Part shown: piece after piece, positions 1-8,385 of the stretch
Numbering within the stretch: the stretch's first letter is position 1
Layout: the number at the start of each line of letters is the position of its first letter
Translations under genes and position numbers: made by a program
DNA from: Bacteroidales bacterium
GTDB taxonomy: Bacteria > Bacteroidota > Bacteroidia > Bacteroidales > UBA932
Reading direction: 5' to 3'
NCBI GenBank assembly: GCA_017458145.1
Contig: JAFTGA010000034.1
Location: 1 to 47,492 of the forward strand
DNA: 47,492 nucleotides
The notes under the pieces: generated by a model
Told to the model about the DNA's origin: nothing
Database searches by the model: none
Seen by the model: the letters and a program-made list of their open reading frames with translations, nothing else

Positions 1-96
1 ACGGCTTATCTGCGTCACGCGCAGTCCTTCTTGGAAGTACAGTTTCATCGCTCTCTCATAGTAGAGATCGCGCTTGTTTGAAAAATTAATCTCCAT
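1..96 (-). CDS. N-terminus of a helix-turn-helix protein (partial, runs off window)
   Basis: An ATG on the minus strand at 94-96 opens a frame without stops to the window edge, giving 32 residues. They are rich in charged and aromatic residues and end in GLRVTQISR, which resembles the start of a helix-turn-helix (a helix, then a V-x-x-I-A/S-R type turn). Short HTH proteins and orfA-type transposase subunits often begin this way, but too little is visible to choose between a transposase and a regulator. It is divergent from the amidase gene at 341, with an AT-rich gap of about 240 bp between them. Confidence 0.45.
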   Translation of the reverse strand, partial: MEINFSNKRDLYYERAMKLYFQEGLRVTQISR

Positions 97-299
97 TTGT
101 TGATCGCATTTGCGAGTCAACTTTTTTCAGGGAAAGACAGTATTATCTCCACTCATATTGCTGTTTATCTTCCAAGAGTACCACTTCTACCAATTCCCGT
201 CATTCAGTATCCAATCTACTGATATGTTCGATTCCCTCCTCTGATTTACGATTCATCATATCAACATGAAGGTGATCAGCATTACTTTTCTCGCTGATT

Positions 300-332
300 T
301 TGTGTAACTTAGGAGTAGAAACCTAAACACAA
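300..332 (+). repeat. Hairpin just upstream of the amidase start
   Basis: TTGTGT (300-305) pairs with ACACAA (327-332), and TTAGG (309-313) with CCTAA (322-326), leaving a three-base bulge AAC and an eight-base loop. The structure ends eight bases before the amidase ATG at 341. It buries an AGGAG (311-315) that is too far from the ATG to be its ribosome-binding site. It could be a 5' leader structure or the end of an inserted element. The rest of 97-299 is AT-rich with no feature I can support. Confidence 0.5.
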
Positions 333-340
333 GACCAGCC

Positions 341-934
341 ATGAAAATCCTCATCGATAACGGCCACGGCATCGAGACGACGGGCAAGCGTTCTCCCGAC
401 GGAGTTCTCCGGGAATATGCCTGGAACCGCCTCATCGCCTCCCGCATCGTGGACCGTCTCCTCTCCCTCGGCCTCGACGCCGAACTCCTTGTCCCGGAGG
501 AAAGGGACATCTCCCTGGCCGAGCGCTGCCGCCGCGTGAACGCCTGGTGCCGCCAGCTCGGCAAGGACAACGTCATCCTCATCTCCATCCATGCCAATGC
601 CGCCGGCCACGGCGACCACTGGTACGACGCCACCGGCTGGTGCGCCTACACCTCCCGTGGCAACACCCGGGCCGATGCCCTCGCCACCTCCCTCTACCAA
701 GCCGCCCAGGCCTCCCTCCCCGGCCACCGCCTCCGCACCGACTACACCGACGGCGATCCGGACATGGAAGCAGATTTTTACATCCTACGCCATACCACGG
801 CCCCCGCCGTCCTCTCCGAAAACTTCTTTATGGATTCTCACAGCGACTGTGACTTCCTTCTCGGCGAAGAAGGTCAAGAAGCCATCGTCGACCTTCACGT
901 CAACGGCATCACCGCCTACCTCGCCAACGTATAG
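341..934 (+). CDS. N-acetylmuramoyl-L-alanine amidase (Amidase_3 type)
   Basis: 197 residues. The start MKILIDNGHG carries the first zinc-ligand region (DxGHG) of Amidase_3 enzymes. ISIHANAA (about 82-89) is the second histidine motif, and the late SENFFMDS (about 164-171) fits the position of the catalytic glutamate. The family cleaves the amide bond between MurNAc and the stem peptide of peptidoglycan. There is no signal peptide, so the product is cytoplasmic unless released by lysis or a holin. Leaderless single-domain amidases of this size are typical of Bacteroidales prophage remnants and integrated elements, which fits the accessory surroundings. The codons are much richer in GC than the flanking intergenic DNA. 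Confidence 0.85.
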   Translation: MKILIDNGHGIETTGKRSPDGVLREYAWNRLIASRIVDRLLSLGLDAELLVPEERDISLAERCRRVNAWCRQLGKDNVILISIHANAAGHGDHWYDATGWCAYTSRGNTRADALATSLYQAAQASLPGHRLRTDYTDGDPDMEADFYILRHTTAPAVLSENFFMDSHSDCDFLLGEEGQEAIVDLHVNGITAYLANV

Positions 935-985
935 ACGACAAAAAGGCCACCCTTCCGGGCAGTCCTTGTTGTTAATGTGTAGTGA

Positions 986-3172
986 CTACAGTTTATCGCT
1001 CACCTCCGTCTTCCTGGCGTGCTTGAAGTTGATGCTGGTCTTTCCGAATCTCCAGGTCAAGCCCAGGCGGAACTGACGGGGGCTGTACCAGCCTTCGTTG
1101 TGCTGGTAGTAGTTCTCGGCATAAGTGTCCCGCGTAGGGTTATCATACCGGTTCTGGAAAGGCATGACGGCCGTAACTGTCAGGATAAGCCGGTTCTGAA
1201 GGAAGCCTTGCCGCAGGCCAAGGGAATACTCATAGTCAACACCGTGGTAGGTACGCTGAAGGGTGGTTTCTCCGCCGGAGATGCTGCCGGAGGCAAAAGC
1301 TCTCGCCCCTTTCCAAAGCACAACACTGGTACTGAGGTCGAAGGCCCATTCCACACCGTCATTCTTCTGGTCCAGGCTCGGCGCATAGAAGTAATTGTAG
1401 CCTACCTGCGCAGAAGACTGGAGACTGAATCGCTGTCCCGGATTCCAGTTGAAACTCACCATCTGGTCGATATGGTCATAGGTGACGGCGTTCTCATAGG
1501 TGGAGATCTTGACCCCGTTCGGATAGACCTTGGATAGATATTCAATCTTGTTGCCGCAGAGGCTGCCATATGTCCGGGCCGTAAGGTCCCAAGTCTCCCC
1601 ACTGGTACGGTATGTAAGAGTCAGGGCATCGGATACGACCGTACGCAGGTCCGGGTTGCCGTGGCTTCGGCTGTAGGGCGATTCCTCAAAGATATAGGGA
1701 TTGAGATAATCCACACTCGGACGTCCAAGGCGGCGCGTGTAGGACAATGATAACGAGTTCTTGGGATCTATCTGCCAGGCGGCATTCAGATAGGGCACCA
1801 CGTTGAAATTGCTGTTGTCAAAGGTAATATCTGCAGACGAACTCTTGGAGACGCCGCGGTTCAGCGTGTATTCCAGGCGCGCTCCGGCCTTCAGCGTGAG
1901 TTTTGCGAACTTGTAGCCATAGCTGGCGTAGGCTGCAAAGATGTGCTGCTTGTAGTCCAGGTCGTTGTCGTTGGAATTGTCGATGTTCCACTGCTTCGCC
2001 ACGAAGTCCCACAGTTCATCCTGGGAATCGGCCACGTGGGAGCGCAGCGTGTACTTGGTACCGGCTTCAATCTGGTGCTTCTTCCGCAAGGTGGCAAAAT
2101 AATCAATCTGGCCGATTTGCTGGATGGTGTGCTCGGTATTGAAGGAATGGCGGTGGTAATCCGTACAGTTCAGGACCGGCTCTACGATGATATGGTTATC
2201 CGTGCTATTCGGGTTGCCGTCAATAGAATAGCTGAAGGTAAGGATTCCTCCGTCATCCCGGAAGGTCTTCTGATAAGCCAGCTCTCCGGAGAAAGTGTTG
2301 TATCGGTTGGTGCGGACGGTAGGCTCCAGCATCTCGATGGTCTTGACGCGGCTGGTATTCCAGAATGTCTCCGTGATGTCGTACTCTCCAAGCATCTTTT
2401 GGAAATTGGCCCAGCCGGAAAGGGTGATGAGGTTCAATGAATCAGGCTCATAGCTTGCCTCCAGAGTGAATGCCCCGGGGGAGTAGGTATTGTCGCTCGT
2501 AAAGTCCAGGCGCTGGTAGCGGTAGTCGTCGCTGGTGTAATTCTCAATGTCTGTCAGGCCATGTACTTGCGGATTCGGGAAATACGTCCCGCTGGCATTG
2601 GCGCTGAAGGTGAACTTGCCAAGCTGGGCGTTGAAATATCCGCTCCCTCCTGCTGACCCCAATGTGCCGCCTTGTACGCCAAGGGAGCCGCTGTAACCGG
2701 ATTTCAGTCGCTTGGCCATAACGATATTGATGATACCGCCGATGCCTTCCGCATCGTACTTGACGGGAGGATTGGTAATGACCTGGATCTCCTTGATGGA
2801 GGAGGCCGGAATGGTCTTGATAAGCTGCTCGAAGTTCCGGGCCAGCATCCCAGTAGGCCTTCCGTTCACGAGGACCTTGTAATCCGTGGAGCCGTTCAGC
2901 AGTACTTTATCCTCTCCGTTGATGCTGAGCATCGGCACGTTCCTGAGAATGTCGATAAGATTGCCCCCTTCCGCCATCGGATCTGCCTGTACGTTATAGG
3001 TGAGTTTATCGGCATCAGTCTTTATCAGCTCCTGCCGGGCCACTACGGTGGCTTCTTTGAGTTTCTGTACGGTGCCCAGGGAATCCGGCTGGGCAGTTTC
3101 CGGTTCCTGCGCCCTGGCGGCGAGGCCTATGACCAGTGCTGCAGCAGTAAGGATGATTGTCTTTGCGTTCAT
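986..3172 (-). CDS. TonB-dependent-receptor-like outer membrane beta-barrel protein
   Basis: 728 residues with a signal peptide ending near ARAQ (about 19-22). A plug-like region follows (about 30-160) with VLVNGRP and KEIQVITNPPVKYDAEGIGGIINIV, the hallmark of the Bacteroidota outer-membrane beta-barrel (OMP_b-brl_3) group of TonB receptors. The rest is a long barrel with many alternating aromatic strands. The usual N-terminal carboxypeptidase-regulatory-like domain is absent, so the protein is shorter than most relatives. These proteins sit in the outer membrane; the substrate is unknown. A minus-strand -7 box lies at 3198-3205. The membrane-anchored regulator just upstream (3320-4258) is on the same strand and may control it (inference). 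Confidence 0.85.
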   Translation of the reverse strand: MNAKTIILTAAALVIGLAARAQEPETAQPDSLGTVQKLKEATVVARQELIKTDADKLTYNVQADPMAEGGNLIDILRNVPMLSINGEDKVLLNGSTDYKVLVNGRPTGMLARNFEQLIKTIPASSIKEIQVITNPPVKYDAEGIGGIINIVMAKRLKSGYSGSLGVQGGTLGSAGGSGYFNAQLGKFTFSANASGTYFPNPQVHGLTDIENYTSDDYRYQRLDFTSDNTYSPGAFTLEASYEPDSLNLITLSGWANFQKMLGEYDITETFWNTSRVKTIEMLEPTVRTNRYNTFSGELAYQKTFRDDGGILTFSYSIDGNPNSTDNHIIVEPVLNCTDYHRHSFNTEHTIQQIGQIDYFATLRKKHQIEAGTKYTLRSHVADSQDELWDFVAKQWNIDNSNDNDLDYKQHIFAAYASYGYKFAKLTLKAGARLEYTLNRGVSKSSSADITFDNSNFNVVPYLNAAWQIDPKNSLSLSYTRRLGRPSVDYLNPYIFEESPYSRSHGNPDLRTVVSDALTLTYRTSGETWDLTARTYGSLCGNKIEYLSKVYPNGVKISTYENAVTYDHIDQMVSFNWNPGQRFSLQSSAQVGYNYFYAPSLDQKNDGVEWAFDLSTSVVLWKGARAFASGSISGGETTLQRTYHGVDYEYSLGLRQGFLQNRLILTVTAVMPFQNRYDNPTRDTYAENYYQHNEGWYSPRQFRLGLTWRFGKTSINFKHARKTEVSDKL

Positions 3173-3197
3173 TGCTTTTCATTGAGTTTTGCTAACG

Positions 3198-3205
3198 CAA
3201 AATTA
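3198..3205 (-). promoter_or_regulatory. Bacteroidota -7 promoter box for the outer-membrane receptor
   Basis: Read on the minus strand this is TAATTTTG, an exact match to TAnnTTTG, about 26 bases before the ATG at 3172. No convincing -33 TTTG is visible. The terminator of the upstream gene lies just before it, so the receptor appears to have its own promoter. Confidence 0.55.
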
Positions 3206-3244
3206 TCCGGGAAAAGTTTTACACGATACGGTATAATGCAAAAA

Positions 3245-3267
3245 TATCAGCCCGTATGTGGCTGATA
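3245..3267 (-). terminator. Intrinsic terminator after the TPR/HTH regulator
   Basis: TATCAGCC (3245-3252) pairs with GGCTGATA (3260-3267) across a seven-base loop. On the minus strand the stem is followed by TTTTT (complement of 3240-3244). It sits about 55 bases after the stop of the 3320-4258 gene and separates it from the receptor gene. Confidence 0.7.
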
Positions 3268-3319
3268 CTCAATGCCGGATGCGAATTTTTCGTCCCGTAA
3301 GACTTTGGAAAGTTTTACA

Positions 3320-4258
3320 TCAGCGTTCCTGGTCCAGAAGAAGGTCCCTCAGATAGATACTGATGTTGGTGTCGTGCTCGTCCAGGCCAAGCTTCTGACG
3401 GATTTCGTGGCTGATGATGTAGTGCCGCTTCTTCTGGATATACTCGCCGATGTCCTTGCCCTTTAGGCCCAGGGTATAGAGGCAGCAATAACCGATTTCC
3501 CAATCCGTAAGGCCCTTGTCCTGCAGGTATGCGATGAACTTGGGATGGTTCTCCTCAAAAACGATCTTGGTGGAACGGAGGAATTCTTCCCGATCGGCCA
3601 TCAGTACGTCAATCTCTTCTTCGCTGCTGCGGTATAGCTTATCATCAGAGGAAATGCGCGAGGCAATCACCTTGTCCAGGACGGAGAGACGCTGCCGGAT
3701 GACGGCCATTGCCTTCTCATCCGGGCGGGACTTGAGTTTCTTCGAGATATAACGGATAACGGCAACGAGAATTGCGAGGGCCAGCAGAGAGAGGATGACA
3801 ATCTCACGGATACGGTTGTCCTTTTCGATGAGCGTCATTTTGTCCATATAACGCTCCTCGATAATGCGGGCATTCTGGATCTTCAATGTGTCCGATGGAG
3901 CCAGCATACTGGCATTCTCATTGATTCTCTCCAGACAATCCCGCGCCTTCTGCGTATTTTCGCTGTCCCCGACGGCAGAATAATAATCCAGGGCGATATG
4001 GATGATGCTGTCGTTATAAACCTCGATACCCACCTTCTCCAGCGCCTGCGAGTACAGCAGTGCATGCCGGGCCTGCAGTTCCTTAGTGTTCAGAAGGCTC
4101 CTGTCCAGCGAATCCAGCGCCACGAAAGCACTGTCCGGCGCAGATGTCAGGTACATTTCCGCCTGGTCCAGCACCTTGCCTACATTGCTCGTGTGGAAAC
4201 AAGAGCAAAGGCAAAATGCCAGGATAAAGCCGAATATGTAGTTCTCGAAATTGCGCAT
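3320..4258 (-). CDS. Membrane-anchored TPR-like regulator with C-terminal LuxR-type HTH
   Basis: 312 residues. The N-terminus has a lipoprotein-like leader (FCLCSC near residue 20). Residues 25-115 are helical and TPR-like, about 150-172 form a transmembrane helix (IVILSLLALAILVAVIRYI), and a coiled segment leads to a C-terminal domain with GLTDWEIGYCCLYTLGLKGKDIGEYI, the LuxR/GerE-like helix-turn-helix seen at the end of many Bacteroides and Prevotella membrane regulators. Such proteins are thought to link an envelope signal to transcription; the ligand is unknown. The neighbouring outer-membrane receptor is a plausible target (inference). A 9-10 bp tandem repeat lies directly upstream of the start. 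Confidence 0.75.
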   Translation of the reverse strand: MRNFENYIFGFILAFCLCSCFHTSNVGKVLDQAEMYLTSAPDSAFVALDSLDRSLLNTKELQARHALLYSQALEKVGIEVYNDSIIHIALDYYSAVGDSENTQKARDCLERINENASMLAPSDTLKIQNARIIEERYMDKMTLIEKDNRIREIVILSLLALAILVAVIRYISKKLKSRPDEKAMAVIRQRLSVLDKVIASRISSDDKLYRSSEEEIDVLMADREEFLRSTKIVFEENHPKFIAYLQDKGLTDWEIGYCCLYTLGLKGKDIGEYIQKKRHYIISHEIRQKLGLDEHDTNISIYLRDLLLDQER

Positions 4259-4329
4259 GGGTTATCGTATGCAGACGCAAAGGTAGCGATTATTCCCGCC
4301 ACAGGCAAAATAAGCTGCAATAATAGTGC

Positions 4330-4389
4330 GTCCACCGTGTCCACCACTGTCCACCCTGTCCACTCCGTCCACCGGTGGACAAAGTGGAC
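4330..4389. repeat. Tandem GTCCAC repeats ending in a palindrome
   Basis: GTCCAC occurs at 4330, 4339, 4349, 4358 and 4367, a 9-10 bp period. It then inverts to GTGGAC at 4375-4380 and 4384-4389, with a perfect 14-bp palindrome at 4367-4380. It lies about 70 bp upstream of the minus-strand regulator start, so it could be an operator cluster, or the edge of the palindromic tract that follows. Confidence 0.7.
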
Positions 4390-4399
4390 GGAATGGTTT

Positions 4400-5990
4400 A
4401 GGCCGATGCCGATGATCCGGGCCGATGGTACCCTGTTCCGGCGACAGTGCTGATGCCGAGGACGATAAGGAAAGCGGTACTTGCTCGTCTGTCAGTTTGG
4501 TTCTCCGCTGTGCTGCGCCCCAAACAGCCAGACCAGGAACCTCTATTGCCACCCTTCGCTGCAAGACTGTGCCAGGGCAAGCCTGCCACAGACTTGCGGA
4601 CGCCCTCCGCTCCACTGGCCCCCGCGCAGCGAGACTGCTCCCGCAGACTCGCACCCACCGCACTTATAAGGAAAAGCGGTCACGGTCAGCAGTCAGTTGT
4701 TCCGCTCGCTCCGCTTGCTCCACAACCGCCAGCTCACCGTGCTGGTCAGTCCCCCCTGGCCCCCCAAGGGGAAGACAATCACCCGGGAGACGGAGTGCCA
4801 GCGCCACCGTCAGTGCCTGTATCCCGCTTTCCATAACATAATCCCATCGGAATTGTGTAACAGCGTCCGCCAACGTCAGTGCTCCGCTCAAAAGGTGTCA
4901 GTTAGGAAGGGTCAGAAGCCCGCAAAACCGCCCTACAGGGCCGCTGATTACACAATTCGGATTATGTTAAGGACGCTCCGTCAGTGCGGTGCGAAGGTCC
5001 TACCTTCGAACTCCCGGGTGAGGCGGCGGCGGACAAGTGGCCCCCTTCAAGGACTTCCGGCCTCCAAGCCCGTCAGGGGGCCGCGCACTTTGCGCATCCC
5101 TCGTGGGAACGTCAGTACCAGTTCGGGCAGCGCTCCACCCGCAGCCGGCACGGCCGCCTGCGACTTCCGCTTTGATGCTCGTATCAGAGGATAGTCGGTA
5201 TTCGTGGGCGCAAAGTGCAACCACGAGGACCGTCATCAATCTGCGAAAGCCTGGTGCCCGCTGGCAGCCTCCGTGCAGTGCGAGAAGTCCGCCGCCTTAC
5301 GCACCTCCGGTGCTGGGTCGCCTCAGTCAGTTACTCCTCTTGCCGAGACAAGCCACGTCAAGAAGAGTAACAGCCTGCGGCTTCGCGGTACGCTCCGCGT
5401 GTTTATCCCCGGCCGCTATTCCTCCACACCTCTGCCGGGATGAATCCCGCCAGAAGTGTTCCGGGCAGCCGGGGTACGGCCGTCCCGGCCGTTGGCGCAG
5501 ACATTGTCGGATTCCGCTCCCGCTGCATCCGCCAAAGACTGCGCCGGAGGGTCAGTGCCAGGCTTCGCCATCAACGTCCTGCTGCTACTCGACCGTGGGT
5601 GATGGGCCGTCCCGGCCCAGGCCCCGGAGGCCGTCTGCCTTCCCACACCGTCGGTCTCTTCCGCTGCTCCAGGGAGCCTGTAGTCTCCCTTCCGCGGCGC
5701 TCCAGAGCCCGCCGCCCCACACTTCCAGACTGCCTCCGGGGCCAACGCTCCACTGCGTTCCGCGTCCTTGGTGGTTTGGAGACTCAAAGCCGGGTTCCCG
5801 CATCAGTGTCAGTGCTGATTCACACGTCAACCCCCGCCCGACCGTCCCGCCTTCGAGACTCCAAACCACCAAGGCCCCCAAGCTGACGTACGCTTCAGCC
5901 GCAGTGACACATCGATCGCCGTACCCCGCCCGAACTGGATAAAAAAGGTAAAAATATATACAACAAGGGGCAGCGGCAGGGCCGCTGCGG
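4400..5990. repeat. GC-rich non-coding tract of imperfect palindromes with a strand-biased GTCAGT motif
   Basis: No gene is supported in 4259-6088; the long frames here have proline/arginine-rich, repetitive translations and look like products of high GC. The DNA is a chain of inverted repeats. Arms are at 4561-4597, 4629-4652, 4681-4741, 4834-4860 with 4948-4969 (22 bp plus a 5-base bulge), 4992-5008, 5039-5082, 5330-5371, 5384-5399, 5432-5453, 5620-5636 with 5727-5743, 5766-5785 with 5855-5874 (19 of 20 paired), and 5970-5988. Several stems carry one internal mismatch close to the base. GTCAGT occurs 12 times on the plus strand (4491, 4692, 4745, 4809, 4875, 4897, 4980, 5111, 5326, 5551, 5808, 6000); I saw no copy of its complement. 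Candidates are a REP/attC-like palindrome cluster or a large structured RNA. Confidence 0.8.
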
Positions 5991-6014
5991 GTTGCGTATG
6001 TCAGTGATTTTTAG

Positions 6015-6022
6015 TAATTTTG
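6015..6022 (+). promoter_or_regulatory. Bacteroidota-type promoter for the 6089 gene
   Basis: TAATTTTG matches TAnnTTTG exactly. TTGC at 5992-5995 is a fair -33 element 19 bases upstream. The last GTCAGT (6000-6005) lies between the two boxes. Confidence 0.5.
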
Positions 6023-6088
6023 TATAGAGGTTGTAACCCTTTTGAGGTCCCTCTGAGCCATTGCCTTGTTCAAAACTTGTAACGCCTG

Positions 6089-6820
6089 ATGCCTCGTTTT
6101 AGACCAACCCTCCTGATCAGTGACGCCTACGGTTCCGTGGGTGATGTCACCTTCTATCACAGGGGTGGGAAATGCTACTACCGGAAGCGTTCTGCAGGGA
6201 ATTACCCCGGCACCTCGGCCCAGCTGTCGCACCTGGATGTGCATCGCCGGGCGCTGGCCGCCTGGAGGACCTTGAATCAGGCCACGCAGACGCTTTGGCA
6301 TGAGTATGGGAAGGAGGCGGTTCCGCACAAACCGCCGTTTGATGGCAAGGCGCACATCTCCGGCCAGAATCTGTTCGTATCAGCTTTTCATGGTTTTGCA
6401 ACCCTGGGGAATGAGCACATTCCGGTGCTGCAGCGCTTCGTGAAGTTCCCGCCGTTCGCCGTTTGCCTGGCGTATGCTGTCAAGCTGGGTGAGAATCTGG
6501 TGATTCCTGCAGCAGTGGCCATCCCTTCGGCCTGGGATGCCAGCCGGTATCGGCTGTTGGCGAAACTGCTGCTGGATGTCCCGGGCAAAGGAAAGCACCC
6601 CGGCCATCTGAAGAATTACCTTGCAGACCGGGTATGCGGCAGTGGCGACGTCCTCATCGTCGTGCCCAATTATGCTACTGTCTGGGGACTGGACCTGGAG
6701 GCTTACCAGATCCACGCGAAGTTTGTCCTGTTGGATACCGTCACCGGTTACCGGAGCCAGGAACTGGAGTATTCTACTTGTCTGCGAGCCACGGTAGGGA
6801 TTCCCACAGACGAACCGTAG
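6089..6820 (+). CDS. Hypothetical protein, possibly DUF6266-like
   Basis: 243 residues, no signal peptide and no membrane segment. The N-terminus has DAYGSVGDVTFYHRGGKCYY followed by a basic patch and PGTSAQLSHLDVHRRALAAW. This layout (a G-x-V-G-x-V turn, a short beta-hairpin, then P-x-T-x-A-Q and a helix) recalls DUF6266-type Bacteroidota proteins of unknown function, but I cannot confirm membership. Its 3' end overlaps the convergent HTH gene by about 47 bp. It stands directly after the palindromic tract and has its own promoter. Base composition is closer to its downstream neighbours than to the GC-rich tract. Confidence 0.6.
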   Translation: MPRFRPTLLISDAYGSVGDVTFYHRGGKCYYRKRSAGNYPGTSAQLSHLDVHRRALAAWRTLNQATQTLWHEYGKEAVPHKPPFDGKAHISGQNLFVSAFHGFATLGNEHIPVLQRFVKFPPFAVCLAYAVKLGENLVIPAAVAIPSAWDASRYRLLAKLLLDVPGKGKHPGHLKNYLADRVCGSGDVLIVVPNYATVWGLDLEAYQIHAKFVLLDTVTGYRSQELEYSTCLRATVGIPTDEP

Positions 6821-7124
6821 CGGGGATGTCAATCTTACTCTTGGTGTGGACCAAGTAGCCGTTGTCCCTCCAGTTATAGACAGTCTGGCGGCTCACGTCC
6901 AGCCAGCCGGCAAACTCTGAGAAGTTGCAGGAGTCCTTACGGGTTGCAATGTCGGCCAACTTCTCGAGATACTTCTTATAGCCTACAATCTTCGGTGCCG
7001 CTTCGTCCAGGATCGTCTGGATGTCAATCCGGTTCTTCCCGGCTTCCTTGAACATATTGAGCAGGTCGTATGCCTTGTTGACATCGACCTGCATTCTCAG
7101 AATTACGCCGTCATTCTTCGCCAT
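6774..7124 (-). CDS. Small helix-turn-helix DNA-binding protein
   Basis: 116 residues from MAKNDGV. I prefer this ATG to an in-frame one at 7151 because AAGGAAGGG lies just before it and it starts 10 bases after the stop of the ATPase gene. Residues about 65-100 (FAGWLDVSRQTVYNWRDNG) form a clear helix-turn-helix of the excisionase/MerR-like, tyrosine-recombinase-associated kind. It probably binds DNA as a regulator or recombination directionality factor for the element carrying the integrase at 8386-9711 (inference). It is transcribed with the ATPase gene upstream. Confidence 0.65.
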   Translation of the reverse strand: MAKNDGVILRMQVDVNKAYDLLNMFKEAGKNRIDIQTILDEAAPKIVGYKKYLEKLADIATRKDSCNFSEFAGWLDVSRQTVYNWRDNGYLVHTKSKIDIPATVRLWESLPWLADK

Positions 7125-7134
7125 AGCCCTTCCT

Positions 7135-8274
7135 TTAGAAGATTTCTCCATTCCAGAGCATTTTCAAGAAATCATTGACATACAGGAGCTCAATGTCTCC
7201 GGACGGCCGGGTTATCGGGTCAAGGGAAACAAGGATCAAGCGGCAGTCCGGATGCTCTTCCTTGAAGGCCTTCAGACCGTTCTTGTGGCGGGTCTTGACT
7301 TCTTCGCTGGACTTGATCTCAATGGCTACTTTGGCATCGCCAATGACGGCATCAACTTCCTGATTGTTATAGGTGTGCCAGTATGAAATCTTCTCCCTGC
7401 GGCGGTAGTATCCGCGATAAGCGATGATTTCCTGCATGATGAAGTGCTCGAAAGCATGTCCGTAATCGTCGGAGCCGCGCCGGAGGTGGTGCCTGCCCAT
7501 CAGGTAGTTGGTCAGTCCCACATCAAAATAGTAGAACTTGGGAGCCTGAACCACCTTACGCTTTACGACCTTCGTGAAGGCCGGAATCTCATATCCCATC
7601 AGAGTATCTTTCAGAATCTGATAGTAAGCCTTGACGGTCTTAGCCGCAACACCGCAGTCGCTGGCGATATTGGCATAGTTGATCATCTCACCGTCGGAAA
7701 TGGCGGCTGCTTCCATAAACTGTTCAAAGGCTTCGACATCCTGGACGGCGGCTTCGTCACGGATTTCCTCACGGAGATAGACTTCCACGTATCCTTCCAG
7801 ACGGTCTGTGGCATCATCGACCATATAATGACGGGGAATCATACCGTTCTGGACGGCCTTGTCTATCTGGAAGTCCGAGACTTCCTTCCAGACCAACGGG
7901 AACAGTGTCCTGGGATTCGCCCTGCCACCGAGCGTGTTGGCCCCGGATTTCTTGAGCTTCCGGGCGCTCGAACCGCTGAGAATGAAATGCAAGCCTCGGT
8001 TCACCATCAGCCAATGGACGGCATCCAGCAGTTCGGGCACTTTCTGGATTTCATCTACAATCACCAGCGTTCCGGCAGGCTTGGCAAGCAGCGCTTCCCT
8101 GAATGAGTCCGGGTTGCGCTTGAACGCCTTGCGGACCGAATCAATCAGCAAATCATAGTAGATGGCATCCGGGAAACGCTCCTGCAGGAGGGTGGATTTA
8201 CCCACCTGGCGTGCCCCAAAGAGGAACATTCCTTCATCCAGTTGGTTCTCTATGTCGAATATTCGCTTATACAT
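7135..8274 (-). CDS. ATPase of the AAA_14 / DUF4143 family
   Basis: 379 residues. Walker A GARQVGKST spans about 20-28, Walker B with the catalytic acid is VIVDEI (about 71-76), and a sensor serine motif LSGSSARKLK follows. The C-terminal DUF4143 part (about 200-379) ends in a nuclease-like core with E-V-D-A-V-I and A-I-E-I-K-S-S. These ATPases are very common in Bacteroidota and other anaerobes, often duplicated and mobile; their role is not established, with proposals including toxin-like or defence functions. It is soluble. The downstream HTH gene follows at 10 bases, so the two are probably co-expressed. Confidence 0.85.
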   Translation of the reverse strand: MYKRIFDIENQLDEGMFLFGARQVGKSTLLQERFPDAIYYDLLIDSVRKAFKRNPDSFREALLAKPAGTLVIVDEIQKVPELLDAVHWLMVNRGLHFILSGSSARKLKKSGANTLGGRANPRTLFPLVWKEVSDFQIDKAVQNGMIPRHYMVDDATDRLEGYVEVYLREEIRDEAAVQDVEAFEQFMEAAAISDGEMINYANIASDCGVAAKTVKAYYQILKDTLMGYEIPAFTKVVKRKVVQAPKFYYFDVGLTNYLMGRHHLRRGSDDYGHAFEHFIMQEIIAYRGYYRRREKISYWHTYNNQEVDAVIGDAKVAIEIKSSEEVKTRHKNGLKAFKEEHPDCRLILVSLDPITRPSGDIELLYVNDFLKMLWNGEIF

Positions 8275-8385
8275 CGTTCATTAGAATTTATGGAGGTTAA
8301 GTCCGATTTTCCTATGAAATTCAGGAATCCGGGTACAAATTTAATAAAGTTCATTGGAATATCAAGTGCCCGGTTGAAAAAAGTC

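Noticed and set aside
4330-4389. GTCCAC repeats as a CRISPR array
   Set aside because: The repeat is only 6-7 bases with 3-4 base gaps, there are no spacers and no cas genes.
4425-5942. Many long open frames on both strands in the GC-rich tract
   Set aside because: They overlap in several frames, their translations are Pro/Arg/Ser-rich without domains, and the region is explained by palindromes and few stop codons at high GC.
5941-5990. Minus-strand promoter and terminator at the end of the palindromic tract
   Set aside because: The AT-rich stretch lacks a proper TAnnTTTG with a -33 box, and the 8-bp hairpin has no gene to terminate, so transcription direction stays open.
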